From assembly GCA_950295325.1 (NCBI GenBank), contig OX485803.1:71441554-71501553 (forward strand): a DNA stretch of 60,000 bases, given 5' to 3'. Positions 23,910-36,482 of this stretch are shown in pieces (the stretch's first letter is position 1; each line of letters starts with the position of its first letter). A program made the position numbers and the translations under genes. The notes below the pieces were generated by a model, which was not told where the DNA came from, searched no databases, and saw nothing but the letters and a program-made list of their open reading frames with translations. This DNA comes from Polytrichum commune (lineage: Eukaryota > Streptophyta > Polytrichopsida > Polytrichales > Polytrichaceae).

Positions 23910-24140
23910 GAACCTATTTCGATTACTTATTTTAATTGGCACCAATATTTGAGAGGTGGCTGGTTAGATGCAAATCTAAGAATGGACACCAAAAAGACAT
24001 GTGTTCGAAAGAAATTGGACTGCGTGGTCCCACTTTGTTAACCATTCTAGGCTCAATAGTCCACATTATCAGGGAGAGTATATGGCCTTCTCATGACTCA
24101 CTATGGATGGAATTCGATAATTCATGACAATCTGAGATTA
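23910..24140 (-). repeat. Dispersed repeat, family A copy 3 (inverted)
   Basis: It is homologous to 19,250-19,520 in the same orientation. Reverse-complemented, it matches 48,340-48,420 ('GAATGGTTA', 'CACATGTCTTT', 'GTGTCCATTCTTAG' against 'CACGTCTTTAAGGGTATCCGTTCT'). Confidence 0.6.
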
Positions 24141-24544
24141 GCTCCAAAAACAATTCATGACACATAAATTTCAACCTCGCAAACCTGAGTAGTATAAAGT
24201 AGCAAACGACAAAATTTAACAACGTACTACAAAAGCTAATGCTTGTAGAACAGCCCTACCATCCTGGAGAGTTAGGAACAATGGTAGACAGCAGGCTAGC
24301 ATAGAGTAGAGTGACAATAACCAAAAACCAGACAGACAGGTGGATTGTCCTAAGCAAGCACACTATGATCTTCCCATTGCAGTGCTACCTTAGGTAAGAA
24401 ATCATTGCCCCGTCCAATGCAGACCACTGAACTGGAGAAACAGGATTCGCAGACATGGTAGTTGACACTTAGAAAACAGGTGAAACATTATACTCCCAAT
24501 TACGACCGCCGAATGCATCTTCTTGAGAATCTTCAAGAAACGCA

Positions 24545-24925
24545 TCAAACAGCATGCAAACAGTCCGAGATAACCATAAAGACCTCAACGTAGGAGCAGA
24601 AAGCCTGGGGCGCTACTCGCAAGAGATCGTAACCAAAAACAAATGGCATGAACATGCAAAGCGTACCGAGAAAATGAAGAGGCGTGCCAGCGTCCGGGTC
24701 CTTAGATATGCGGAAGGAAGTGCGAAAATCAAACGAAATCCACAAATATAGGGTCCCCGGATGCGTCTTCTTGTAGCGGAGCTCCCTGCCTGGACATGGA
24801 AAGCCCGTGTGAAGAGGATTGAAGTGACATTCCCCGTGCCTCGTCACATTCGCAACAAACTTGCTCGTCACAGGCTCCACACAAGGGCACGGGCTCTTCG
24901 CATCCTCCGTCCCCAGCCGGAGATC
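24545..24925 (-). other. Possible coding exon of an unidentified gene
   Basis: The minus strand reads open for about 125 codons, with Cys- and Pro-containing sequence such as 'EDLRLGTEDAKSPCPCVEP', 'ANVTRHGECHFNPLHTGFPC' and then a hydrophobic stretch. The composition looks more protein-like than its surroundings and the local G+C is raised. There is no good ATG at its upstream end and I could not link it to splice partners. I do not recognise the family. It may be a real exon, a gene fragment captured by a transposon, or chance. Confidence 0.2.
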
Positions 24926-24999
24926 TTCGAAATCGGTATAAGTATCTTGTCAATTCCTAGATGTATCTACGTACATCGTAGGTATAGGGGGATGGTTAA

Positions 25000-27240
25000 T
25001 CGATCACTAATTTCTTAAAGATAGGGTTCACACATGCCTTCGAGGAGAGTAAAGGCCGAGGTCAGCCTAAGTTTTTGATGAGATAAGATGAGATGAGCAG
25101 TGTCCGGGGAATTTTTTGGGCATAATCGATCAAGATCCTAGTCTTTCCAAGTCCAGCCAGTTATATGTTAACATCTTCGGCAGTTTTCCATCATCGATTT
25201 GAGGTACATTCTCTAAATTCCTCCAAAATGATTGGTAATTTTCTAGGAGTCTTGAATTTCAACCGTATATTTCTCAAACTCAATTGGTTCATCTGGAACT
25301 AGCGGTAGTTTCTTCCCGCTCATTAGAGTTGTGCCATGCTACATGAGGGTTGCAATTGAGGAGCTGACACGTTCTACATGGAAGCACGCGACGAGGAATA
25401 TGGGGAGGGAGAGGGAGAAAGAAAAAGAAAGTTTGCCCTTGATCATAGCCACGATCTCATATGCAAACATGAAGCAGGTATACAGGTTAACTGACATGTA
25501 AGTGTGATTCATGGTAGCTTAGACATCATATTTGTATGCACAAATAATATAAACAAATGTGCAGATCACCCCTCCCATCAGTTGTGACTTGATTTATTGC
25601 AAAGCATGCGAGTATCAGGATAGTGCGGAAACTTTTTCACACACCTCGAGAGATTCGTTCAAAGTCTCAATGCGATAGTTCTTGATGCGTCCAACCCAAC
25701 CCAATTCCAAATGATGCAAGAATAACTCGCGGTACAAGAGTCCAACCCTTTCTTAAAGGATTTTATTTTGGTGTTCAATGCTACAACTATTTATTTATAT
25801 TTCTTCCCTACACAGTGTCCCCCCCTTCGTATACAAGTCACATTATTGCAAAAGACGCATGGTGGTTTGGCTTTTGAGGAGCCTTTCCAATGGACAATTC
25901 AATGGTGTTGTCATTGACCGTATACTCCAACACCATGAAATACTACTGGTAGTGAGAATTTTGCAATTCACATTGATTTCTGTTGCGAGACCATATCGGA
26001 TTTTCTTTGTTCACAAACCATTGTAATCGAATAGCTTTTAATTGCAAAAATCAAGCTTATCCTGGTCAATACTTTTACAGGTCGTGGGGATGCACAAAAC
26101 ACCGTCGTGCTGCAACATATGGTGCACTCATGGGAAGCTTACAGACGATACAATGAGCTCCAACAATGTTATGAACCTCCAGAAGGTGGCTTCCATAATA
26201 TGTCTCACATTTATGCCATTAAATATCATTAAGTTTCATCATCTTCAAAGACTAGAGATGACGATAAACTTTGATCTGCAATAAATGCATGATGTTTTCG
26301 TTTGTGTATGTTTTTATTTTGTAGGCTTTTAGTTACAACAATTTATTTTGGGTACTATGCATCACAAGGTTTTGGACACTTTACCCCACACATTCATACA
26401 CATGTGGCTCACGTCCTTCTATGTCCCATATGCTCCCCAAAATCCTAACATTGGGAAGATTGAAGAATGAAGTAATTCAGTGTAATCACCAAGAAACAAA
26501 GAACCTCCACACATCACGAGGAGCTAGTCGATTTTGGCTTTGTGTCTCCTTTCGATAAATCATCGCCGCCATGGCCAAGAACATGGGAGAGGTTTCATTA
26601 GACGGGAGGTCACCGGGACGAAGCCCGTCTTGGACTCGCATTACGGCACCCAACAATCCTTGTTGAACCAAACACGGGCCATCCATGTGCCAACAAGAAC
26701 GTATGAAATCGATGATGAAACAATGAGGGGTTTGAGATTGTGAGTGTTCAAATTTTTAGTGTTTGGTGCCGCCTCCTCAGTCCAAGGAAACCTTTGTGGC
26801 GATTAGCCTTTCTTCAAGGTTGCCTTCAAACAGCTTGCACCCCCAACCAAGTTTTGGGTGTGTTGGAATTCTGCAAGAAGGGGTTGAACGTCAGCCACAA
26901 CGATGTCCATAAATTCAAACAATAAACATGAGATCCAAAGACATGAGACAAGGCATGACTAGAGGCTAAGAGGGAGGAGAAGCAATAGTGAAACTGCAGA
27001 GGGGTCCATCCAAGAAATGGGTTGTCTGCCATTGGGTAATTGCGGCTCCTAAGAATCCAAGCAAGAAGGCCGGCAGCTACGATCACGACAACATTGCAAG
27101 CGAATCCAACAAAGGGCGATCTAGTAGCATAATCAACCCCACATTCCGAAACCACTCAACTGACACCCCCGAAATTAAAAACACTAGCAAGAAGCCTCAC
27201 CCGAATGTGTCCCGAAGAATTTTGCAGAAATTCTCATTGG
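25000..27240. other. Intergenic region, no gene recognised
   Basis: Only short, mutually overlapping open frames are present. A minus-strand frame at 26,826-27,155 contains two hydrophobic stretches, but nothing anchors it as a gene. Confidence 0.35.
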
Positions 27241-27248
27241 TCCACAAT

Positions 27249-27629
27249 TTAGCACCCATAAACCGTGACAGAAGGCGGAGTCGGCATTGGAGAGCGTGAA
27301 TGAGAACAAACAACAAGATCCGGGAGTGCAGTTGGAGCTGTCGCCGCTCCCACGAATCTAGCAGCCTCACCACGCCAAATTTCAATGCAGCTGAGATACA
27401 AAATTACAAGCCTAAATCCGAGACCAAAAATGAAAGCAATTCCTGAGGGTAGATTCGTTGGCGCCGGTTGAAGCGCCGTGGTCCAGAATTTTAAGGTTTG
27501 AGTTCGCCGAAGCTTAGATAGAGTGCGACCTACGATACCGACCTTACCGCCGAGGAAGGTACCTGCCTCCCAGGGGTCGAACGTGGCCTTACGGAAGTGA
27601 TCCCTCCTGCCTCCATGTTTTAATTCCAT
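27249..27629 (-). CDS. Hypothetical small protein with one likely membrane segment
   Basis: This ATG-initiated frame of 126 codons has a basic N-terminal part (Lys/Arg-rich, with 'SKLRRTQTLKFW') and a strongly hydrophobic segment near residues 62-82 ('SGIAFIFGLGFRLVILYLS'). A second, also hydrophobic open frame lies just downstream on the same strand at 27,155-26,826 and could be a following exon, but I could not find a convincing splice pair. I do not recognise a family. G+C is somewhat higher than in the flanks, which mildly favours a real gene. Alternatives are a degenerate gene or chance. Confidence 0.22.
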   Translation of the reverse strand: MELKHGGRRDHFRKATFDPWEAGTFLGGKVGIVGRTLSKLRRTQTLKFWTTALQPAPTNLPSGIAFIFGLGFRLVILYLSCIEIWRGEAARFVGAATAPTALPDLVVCSHSRSPMPTPPSVTVYGC

Positions 27630-28554
27630 GATGTGTCAAGGTTTGGTGTGCCGGGATCCCAACCGGCGGCTGGTTGCTCCACGCCAGAGCCTGCAACTGG
27701 TTACTCCACTTTGGGCCGGCAATATTGAAACATTTTACCCTGTTTTTGTTTTCACTGTGAATCGTGCCATGAAATTTGGAACGGAACCATGGCATGCAGC
27801 TGAATAATGTGATGTGAGTACAAGGGGGTTTTTGTGAAGAGAAAGGGAGGACGTACACATGAGGATCTTGACGCATTGAAATATTGGCAGATTACACCAT
27901 CATGGTGAAGCCACTCAAGTCGAACCACCAGGTGAATTGATGAGGAGGTACTTACAAGGCTTTTGCTGGGTAGCAACATGGCAAGAACCAATACGCTACT
28001 TAGAGTGTAGAGTATGAGAGATATTATAACAGACGACGAATTATTAGGAATCTTTTGTTTGAGAGCTACTGCCAAGAGTTTCGCGTCCTTTGGCCTTCAA
28101 GAGACAGAAATATGGACATTCTTTCGCCATCAGTGGAGTAGAATAAATCACAAAGCGAAGCGGTCACACAAGGATTTTGACATAAAATCCCAATTTGAAG
28201 TATCGTGTCATAATTGGAAACCCTGAGGGAGCACACCTCGGGAGTGACTGGTGCCTTGTTTATGATGCGCATCGACAGGGGCGCGTCTCAAAAGCTGACG
28301 GGTAGCAAGGACTCAAACAAGATGCAAATTATTAATTAGTCGAATAACGGAGGGATAGACTAAATCACAGAAAATTGATAGTCCGACTATTATAGAAGAT
28401 ACAATTTGGTGGATACGAACTCCTTGAAGCGACACTCGTTCATGTCCCGAGTTTCTTTTGTCAATCAACCGCCGATATCAACTGGATTCTCTGGCTAAAC
28501 GTGGCCAATTGAGCTCGAAAAACCATTTCATCTCAATTGCAACAAGAATCAGTC

Positions 28555-28770
28555 ATGATGCTAAAGCTGCAAGCAGCCATCTCTGATGGCATGTTCTCAG
28601 GGAAGCCCATGCTTGCTGGTCCTTCGCTGAAAGACATTGCTCTTGCTTTGAGCAAAATAGAGAAAAAGGATGAGATAAGGAGGAAGCTGGACAAGGTGCA
28701 AGAAAAGGAGAAGGTTAAAGCTGGTCTGCGGAGACGCCATCCTGTGAAGACTTTTATAGATCTCAGCTAG
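28555..28770 (+). other. Small open frame in the 5' leader region of the PHO2-like gene
   Basis: A frame of about 71 codons starts at tandem ATGs (28,555) and ends with TAG at 28,768-28,770, about 140 bp before the proposed start of the E2 gene. Its second half is rich in Lys/Glu/Arg ('SKIEKKDEIRRKLDKVQEKE') and would form a charged helix. It may be an upstream open frame in the leader, an unrelated small gene, or chance. It is not in frame with the E2 protein. Confidence 0.3.
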
Positions 28771-28911
28771 TCGAGCGACGCTCACAAAATTTGCTATGAC
28801 AAAAGCATGATAGGTTGCAGGAGGCTGGCTGATATTGGTACCGTCCTCGAAAATGTGACAATGACGATGAAGTCGGTGTGAACATTCGTTCGCTATAAGT
28901 GGAGAATTTCC

Positions 28912-31900
28912 ATGGAGATGCTGGCAGGGCCTGCGGGCCGACCGCAACCGAACCTGCAGATCATCAGAGAGGATGTGGTGGAACGAATTGGCCAGCCACG
29001 GCAGATTGGTGTTGTTGCCAAAGTCGCAGGAGATCCAGCAGACACATTCAACAGAGAAGAAGACGATGACGGAGACTGGTGTATTCCAGAAAGCTCTGCT
29101 ACCGTCGTTTGGCTGAACTCGAAGTCATCCACTGAGAATGTGAACGATGTATCTGTTCTTGATCGGGCTTTCTTGCATGGAGATGTTGTGGCGGCTGTAG
29201 CAGACCCTCTGGGACAGACAGGAATTGTGATCGATGTCGCAATATCTGTTAACTTGCAGCTTCCGAATGGTGAAATTGTAGAAGGCATTGACAGTCGGAG
29301 GCTTCGGCGTGTGAGTCTCATCCCACTCCTACATTCTTGATGGAACAGTACGACTAGACTCTGAACTGAAATGACTGTAAACCTGGAATCGCAACACATG
29401 TAGCCAAAACAATGTCCTAGATGGTGTGCAACACTTTCAAATTGTCTAAGTTCACCCTCTACTCGCCATGTAATGACGATTTAGAAGAAAATGAAGGAAT
29501 TCACCTCTAAACAGCCAATTGATATTGAAATTAAATACCTCATTGCACTTGATGGAGCAGTATAACTTACACCCTGTGGATTGAAATGACTGTAAACCTG
29601 GTATCGCAACACATGTAGCCAAAACAATGTCAAAAATGATGTGCAACACCTTCAACTTGTCTAACTTCACCCTCTACCCGCCATGGGATAACGATTCATG
29701 AAGAAGAAATTCACCTCTAATGAGCCGATAGATACTGAAATAGAATGTCGCCTGGGGGTACCTTACTTGATTCCATCTGTTTGCAGGCTTGTGATGCTTC
29801 TGCACTTGATTTCGCTCTTACCGATTCGGTAGAACCTTGCCGACTTGTATGTCACCTATTTGGTTTATGTGGTTTGCCAGAAAACTAAAGCTTCTGAACT
29901 TTAATCCGAAGATATCGTTCCACTGTAGGTGAGATCATTTATCGCAGGGGATTATGTGGTGCAAGGGAACTGGCTTGGTCGCGTTGAAGAAGTGATGGAC
30001 AATGTGACTGTGTCGTTCGAAGATGGGGCAAGGTGTAAGCTATATCGCGCCGAAACTGACCGATTGATCCCCATCACAACCAGCCTCATGGACGATACAA
30101 ATTGCCCTTACTATCCTGGGCAACAAGTACGTGCTACCACGGCTGGAGTTTTCCAAGTCGCCAAGTGGTTGAGAGGCAAGTGGAAAAACACTCGAAGCGA
30201 AGGCACAGTGGTCGCCGTCGAGGCTGGCTCATTGCTTGTCTCTTGGATTGCTTCAGGAAACGCATTTTCAGGTGCGTAGCAAAAACGAGGTAAATTGAAT
30301 CATTCCTCCAGAGAGAGTAGTCCAAAAACCCACGCTCAGCACCAAACACAATTTATTTAACATACTACAGTCATTACTGCCATGGAGTTCTGCAGTTCTT
30401 TGCAACAACAATTCATGAAAGGACATAAATTATTAACCAGTGTGCGCTCGTTCATGTGGGCCCCGAGAATATAACCATGGGTAATTAACTGCTTAATAAT
30501 GTTATGGATCATCCCAAGGCCTTAAGATATAGCTAGCTGCTCCTCCCCAGTTTGAACAATTACCGTATCTCTGTTCATTCACTCATTATTCAAGAACTAT
30601 TGCATTTTCTCCATCGTGATTCAGATTCTATTGGCTTAAAGCTGCAATGGATGGCATAAATGTAGGGAGTTGGATTTTGCAGTGCAAAACCTATTTCTTA
30701 CTCTACATCAAGATTTTCCTGCTCATGTTTATTGGTTTGTGTTGATGCTGGTGATTGTCCCTCACACTTAAGAAGCCATTCTACCAGGTACACAAACATC
30801 AGCTGTTCCTGCAATGCTGCAGAAGCCTTCTTCACTTCTTCCGATGACCTTCTTCGCGTACACAAATTGGCATCTAGGTGATTGGCCCCTCCTGCCGCCC
30901 GGGTTCGACAATTCGGAAGCCACCTCTGCAGTCGGCGATGACAGGCACGATTCTGATGACCACGAGCTTGACCACGAGCATGCGGGTCGAGGAACTCCAG
31001 CTGATTTCGAAATTGGTGAAGCATCAGCAACGACATCCTCGCCGTATCTCGAGAATGACTTGATTGCTGACAAACTGAGACTGCACACGAGGAAACTCAC
31101 AAAGCAGCAAAAAAGAGCAGCAAAGAGGGAACGACGAATGGATTCGAAAAGAGGGAGAGGTGCAGAGATGGCTGCGTTGGTAATGTTAACAAAGACAAGT
31201 GTGGACGTTTTGTGGCAAAATGGCACGAGGTCTTGCGGAGTGCCTGCTTCTTCCCTCGTTCCAGTTGACTACCTCGGTGATCATGAGTTTTGGCCCGAGC
31301 AATTTGTGTTGGAGCGAAGCTCGGAGGGCGAAGGATTTGACAAGGGAGTGCGTCGTGTAGGTAATCCTCGTCTTCACCTCTCATATACAATTTTTTCGAT
31401 GCAAAAACTTAGACCTTATCTCATCTCCTCAGTCGAAATACAAACATAAGACACTTTGTAAGGCCATTAAAGAATTCACGGTTATTTCTTAGATCCTCCA
31501 TGACTTGTGCAACATCAAAACGTGATATACATCGACACTATGCAGAAGTCTACAGTGTATTTTCCATAACGAATGACAATTCTGGACATCTTAATAATAT
31601 AGGGTTTGGTCATCACAAATCCCAACCTCCACAAGAGATTTACAGATGAGAATATATGTACTTTAGCCATTAACGTACGCTGTTTACCGTGTAGGCATTG
31701 TGAAGAGCGTTGATGCGAAGGAGCGAATGGCCATAGTCAGGTGGTTAATATCTCCTGGAAAATCTGGAGATCTGCGACAATTTGGACCTGAAGAGAGGAT
31801 CAGTGTATACGAAGTGGTTGAGCATCCTCATTACAGTTACACTATTGGTGATGTCGTGGTACGACTGTCAACAGGCACCCTTCAAGAGGATCGTAGTCTC

Positions 31901-34900
31901 CAGCAACAGGGGGAGTCATCAAAGCAAGGTTCTTTTTTTTCGACGAAAAAATACGTGTCAAGATGTTGACGCAAGCACCTGAAAAGACTCCAAAGTTGCT
32001 CATTCTAACCTCTGTCATCATAGCTCTGAACAAACATCTCTTGTTTTATGTTGACAAATAAAATAGCTGCCAACACAGACTGCAGAGAGGAAATTCAATA
32101 GATCAAGAACTCACTGCCTACTTGCATGTAGGTTGCATATGTGCAATTTGATTATTCAACGGGTGTTATTCTATGTAATGCCGAGTCATACGGATAAGGT
32201 TTACAAAAATATTCGCACTTATATTTGGATTTATATGATGAACGATGATGACCAGCTACAGAATCACTCCCTGAAAGTGATGAGGATGGTGAGGTTCAAG
32301 TGCCAAAATCAGAGACAGCTGCAACCAGGAAGACTAGGGGCCGAAAGGGGAAGTCCAGTCGATGCAAGTGCCAAAGTTTGGACTTGTCATGGGTTGGGAA
32401 TGTGATTGAGTTGAAGGATGGAGATATCACGGTACTATGGGCAGATGGAAGCACCTCAAAGGTATTCCTCTCGCAGATTCTACCCTCTAATTCGATTCTC
32501 TGCCCATCAAGGTGTTTTACATATGAGTACATAAGACACAAATTGTGAGGTTGCAGTGGGATCAATACTACTGAAATGGGTGCATTCGACTAAACTTAGA
32601 GGACTGCAAATGAAGGAATTAGTTCATGGAGGAGAAACTATAACGTAGTGGATTTAAGAAAAACAACTTCTGGTCATGTCTACAGATTGGTCCTGAAGAC
32701 ATTTTTATGATCAGCCGTGATCAAGAAGAAGGAATGCAGGAACAAGGACTTGAAGCCTCCTATGCTGATGACTCGAGTTGGGAGACGGTAGATTATAATC
32801 CAAATGATGACCAGGAAAATGTGGTACATTCCTCTTGAAACTTGCAACCAAATATCTTCACGAGTCATTTCTTGTGGTCTAAATCCTTGCTACGTAGTTG
32901 ATACTTGTCATATTTGCGATAGATGGAGCCAGGCCAACCATCAACGAGTCTGCACATGGAGCAACCTCAAGAGCTAACACGGAGCTCTCACGAGGAATCT
33001 CCAAAGGGCGTGAACACTGAAAGTAAGAAGCAACCACCTGCGGGTTGTACAGAGAGCACTGTGCAGGAAGTCGGCGCTGGAATCTGCAATTCACGCCAGA
33101 CCGCAGTGGCTGCTTGCGTAAGGATGGTGTCTCGGATGGCAGGAGCATTTAGTTTTATTCGCAGGCCAGGTGAAACCTCGGGACTCAGGAGGCAGAGTGG
33201 ACTTTGCTGTTCCAGAAATGGGTTGGAAGACATCCTGGACACACACACGCACCACCTACGCCCAGTCACCACCCACACAGAGGCCATGGATTTGGCCTCT
33301 GAATCGCAGGTTGACAAAAGTAGTGCACGAGGTGGAGTAACTTGCACTCAGAATATGGACCCAAGTGGTTCCAAACCTTCACCGAAGTCGTCTTGGCAAG
33401 GAAGCAGCAGTGATTACGACGTCACTGGACTGCACAGCCTTCTTCAGCCCAACAACGAACAACCTGAAGTTTGCACACTCGAACCACTACGGAAGAAACT
33501 GGAGCATTCGCCCAGGGAGAATCATACAAGTAGACGGTACAAGCAGTTCGATTGCGTTCAGAGTCCAGAGGATCACCATTTTGTGGATGTTGCTCAGGTG
33601 TGACCTTCAGAACCCCCTGCACAATGTATCATTCCTCAACAATCCAAAATGCAAGCAAGAAATTATGGAGGATGATGAATGGTGATTAATATCCCACAAA
33701 CGAAAAATAATATCGTACTCACTCTTGTTCCATGGGTGTGCTTTGATAGATATCTCAAAGGTGGAACGTTATGAATCAACTCTGCTTAAGAAGGAAATCT
33801 ACAATACTGACGTTCTTGCTTATTTGGTAAATGCAGTCAAGCCCGCAAAGGAAATGGTTAAAGAAGGTACAGTCTGAGTGGACCATTCTTGAGAATAACC
33901 TCCCAGGTAACCAATTGCTTGGTTTCTTACAAAAGATTGAATGCTGGACTAAGCATTTCAGGTGTCATAATCTGAGAGGCAGACAATAAATACAGTAAGT
34001 TGGGGCTCTTCAAGAATCACATCTGATCGCATATTCATTTACATAGCAAATCAAATACCGTTTCTGACGGTGTGGAATACAATTAATTATATTCGCAGAA
34101 ACAATTTATGTTCGAGTGTATGAAGACCGCATGGACCTCCTCCGAGCCTTGATAGTTGGCGCAAAAGGCACACCCTACCACGACTGTCTCTTTGTGTTTG
34201 ATTTCCACATACCTCCAGAGTTCCCTTCGACACCTCCTGTAAGCCAACATGAAATCCAAGCATGTCAAAGTATTTACAACAAACCATGATTGAAATGTAG
34301 AAACTCACTCTTGTTGATCGCCAACCGAGCTCCATCAAGATCTGGAAAGGCAAGGTTGTTCGTATTTTCACATGCAATCTGTCTCAAATCCGCGAATAAT
34401 GCCCACTCTAAATTTCAATTGCTGCAGATAGCATATTACCACTCCGGTGGACTGAGATTGAACCCAAACCTGTACGAGAATGGCAATGTGTGTCTCAGCC
34501 TTCTCAACACATGGACCGGGAAAGGGACGGAAGTTTGGGACCCTGCAAAGTCTAGCATGCTTCAGGTTCTGGTATCCATACAAGGATTGGTGCTCAATGC
34601 AACCCCCTACTTCAATGAAGCCGGATATGAGCGGCAAGTGGGCAGCCCTGAAGGAATCAAAAATTCCTTCATCTACAACGAGAACGCGTTCTTGTTGTCT
34701 TGCAGATCCATGCTGTACATCCTTCATCGGCCCCCAAGAGTACACCCCCTTCTTCGCCTACTCTTACGACTAATATGGTTTCTATTTTCAAGAAGCGCTT
34801 GCAGGCTGCAAGAGTTGAATGTTTTTCCTACCTTTAACCCAATGTTGTTGCAACCTGTAAGCCACTTTCAACTGACACAGCAGGAGATTCGACCTTTGCA

Positions 34901-35499
34901 GCACTTCGAAAGTCTTGTCCGACAGCATTTTTCTCGCACGAGAAACAGCATTTTGCAAGCATGCGAGGCATACATGGAAGGTGTTGTGGTGAGACTTCTC
35001 TACCACAGCTTTTCGCAACCTGTCGCCTACTGTTGTCAGAATTGAAATAAGTAGATCATCTCCACGGCCAGAAATCTTCATGCTTTCACTAATCTAAAAG
35101 CAATCTCACTTGGATAGTAACCCGGAGAATCCAAACCTGTGGACGATGATTTCTAACAGAATCCTCAAACCCCCTCACATTGACGTCTTCTTTGGCACTG
35201 CAAGACGGTTCACATTTATTTGAACGACCTTAAGAATTCGATTACTCCGACGCTTATTTATCATAAGTTACTGGCGTTGTTTTAAAATCTCCTGAGCTGA
35301 ACAACATGCTATGCTTATGCAGGTCGGCTCTTTGGAAGAGAGCACGCGATCACAAGCGACAGAAAAGAGCTCGGCGGGGTTCAGGCTCATGCTTGCGAAG
35401 CTAGTAGTGAAGCTCGCAGATGCTCTTCCCGTACCTGATGAGGCACATGGCCGCATGCCAGCAATTGTCGAGGTAGCAGATCTTCCACACTGCTGCTGA
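28912..35499 (+). CDS. UBC24-like: PHO2/UBC24-like (UBE2O family) giant E2 ubiquitin-conjugating enzyme
   Basis: Family members transfer ubiquitin to targets; Arabidopsis PHO2 (UBC24) degrades phosphate transport proteins on endomembranes. Proposed exons: 28912-29310, 29929-30271, 30788-31360, 31695-31928, 32262-32461, 32686-32823, 32923-33597, 33837-33906, 34099-34238, 34428-34739, 34902-34988, 35323-35499. All have GT-AG borders and phases agree, giving about 1,115 residues. The N-terminal two thirds hold family-typical beta-rich repeats ('AFLHGDVVAAVADPLGQTG', 'GDYVVQGNWLGRVEEVMDNV', 'YYPGQQVRA', 'NWHLGDWPLLPP'). Residues about 860-1,050 form the UBC fold, with 'YHSGGLRLNPNLYENGNVCL' carrying the catalytic Cys (codon 34,491-34,493, about residue 946). 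The end, 'SSAGFRLMLAKLVVKLADAL', is also conserved. The start is the first ATG after an in-frame TGA at 28,879. No miR399-like target site was recognised upstream. Confidence 0.92.
29336..29745 (+). repeat. Tandem duplication inside intron 1 of the PHO2-like gene
   Basis: Two direct copies of about 200-210 bp lie back to back, at roughly 29,336-29,545 and 29,549-29,745. Both carry 'TTGATGGA(A/G)CAGTA', 'GAAATGACTGTAAACCTGG', 'CGCAACACATGTAGCCAAAA' and 'TTCACCCTCTAC'. Divergence is moderate, so the duplication is not recent. Confidence 0.9.
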
Positions 35500-36482
35500 C
35501 ATCCGGTTCCATTGTATTGGGTCTTACGAGGATCTCTCAACCCGTGCGAGCGGCAGATTCTCATCTCACATCTGCACGATTACGAGATCACCAGGTCCCA
35601 TTCCTCAAAGTTGAAGGGCAGCTCATCGTCGAGTAGGCTCTGACCTCACAGTGGATCAGCACTTCGTAACAGCCATCAACAGGCAAAGTTGTCCTACAAA
35701 TAGTATATCTTCAAGAAATGACAGTCCGGCCTGGCAGAGTTGCTTACTTGTGAGCTCACGCATGTTTCTGTGATTTTTCAAGTCATTCATATCTGCTAAA
35801 GCATGCATATTAAAAGTCTTAAGGGTTTATGGCTACACTAGAAGGAGATTACGTGGAAACCAAAAGCAAAGATTCAAAACACATAGTAGTGACCAAGGTC
35901 CGGATCTCCACCATGACAATCGCCACACTCTGCCAAACTGCCACATATAACACAGTTTTGTAAGAAATTCCACGGAATGAAGAGAGAAGACTTCATCTGA
36001 CCAAGACAATGAGACGGACTCGTTTCTAGTAAGAGCAGGGAAATATACACACACCTTTAAAAAAACTCTTGCAGGTTTGCATATCATTTTGAAAAGAAAA
36101 AAAGGAACAAGGCTGAACTGCCAGAACGGTCCTTTTTTTGGTACACGTAGGAAGTCTACAAAATTGAGCTCAAGCAGCAAGTACGCAGAGCCACAACTAG
36201 ATAAGAAATTGAACTACATGTCCTTAAGTTGAGTGAAGCCTCCAAAGTCTACGGCTAGCAACTTTCAACCACTACATAGGCTCCTTCGAACTCGTTTGAA
36301 CTTCCAACTCTGGGCAACTCTTTTATTTTTGTAACGTGAATCTCCTCCGGTCAATAACTTATGAGATTGTAAGAGGAAACACTAGTCTTCTAATTCAAAA
36401 GGTGCTATCGGACATGATGCTTTAGTGCAATCCGATAGTCACATTGTCTGCTCGATGAGGAACCTGATCATCCTTCAGGTAC
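35500..36482. other. Convergent intergenic spacer between the PHO2-like gene and BTPC
   Basis: The two genes face each other here, so the spacer holds both 3' untranslated regions. I see no open frame of note and no repeat. Confidence 0.6.

Noticed and set aside
34290-35045. Single plus-strand frame of 251 codons covering the UBC domain
   Set aside because: It reads through an intron upstream of 34,428 and the introns at 34,740-34,901 and after 34,988; splice sites and family conservation show three separate exons.
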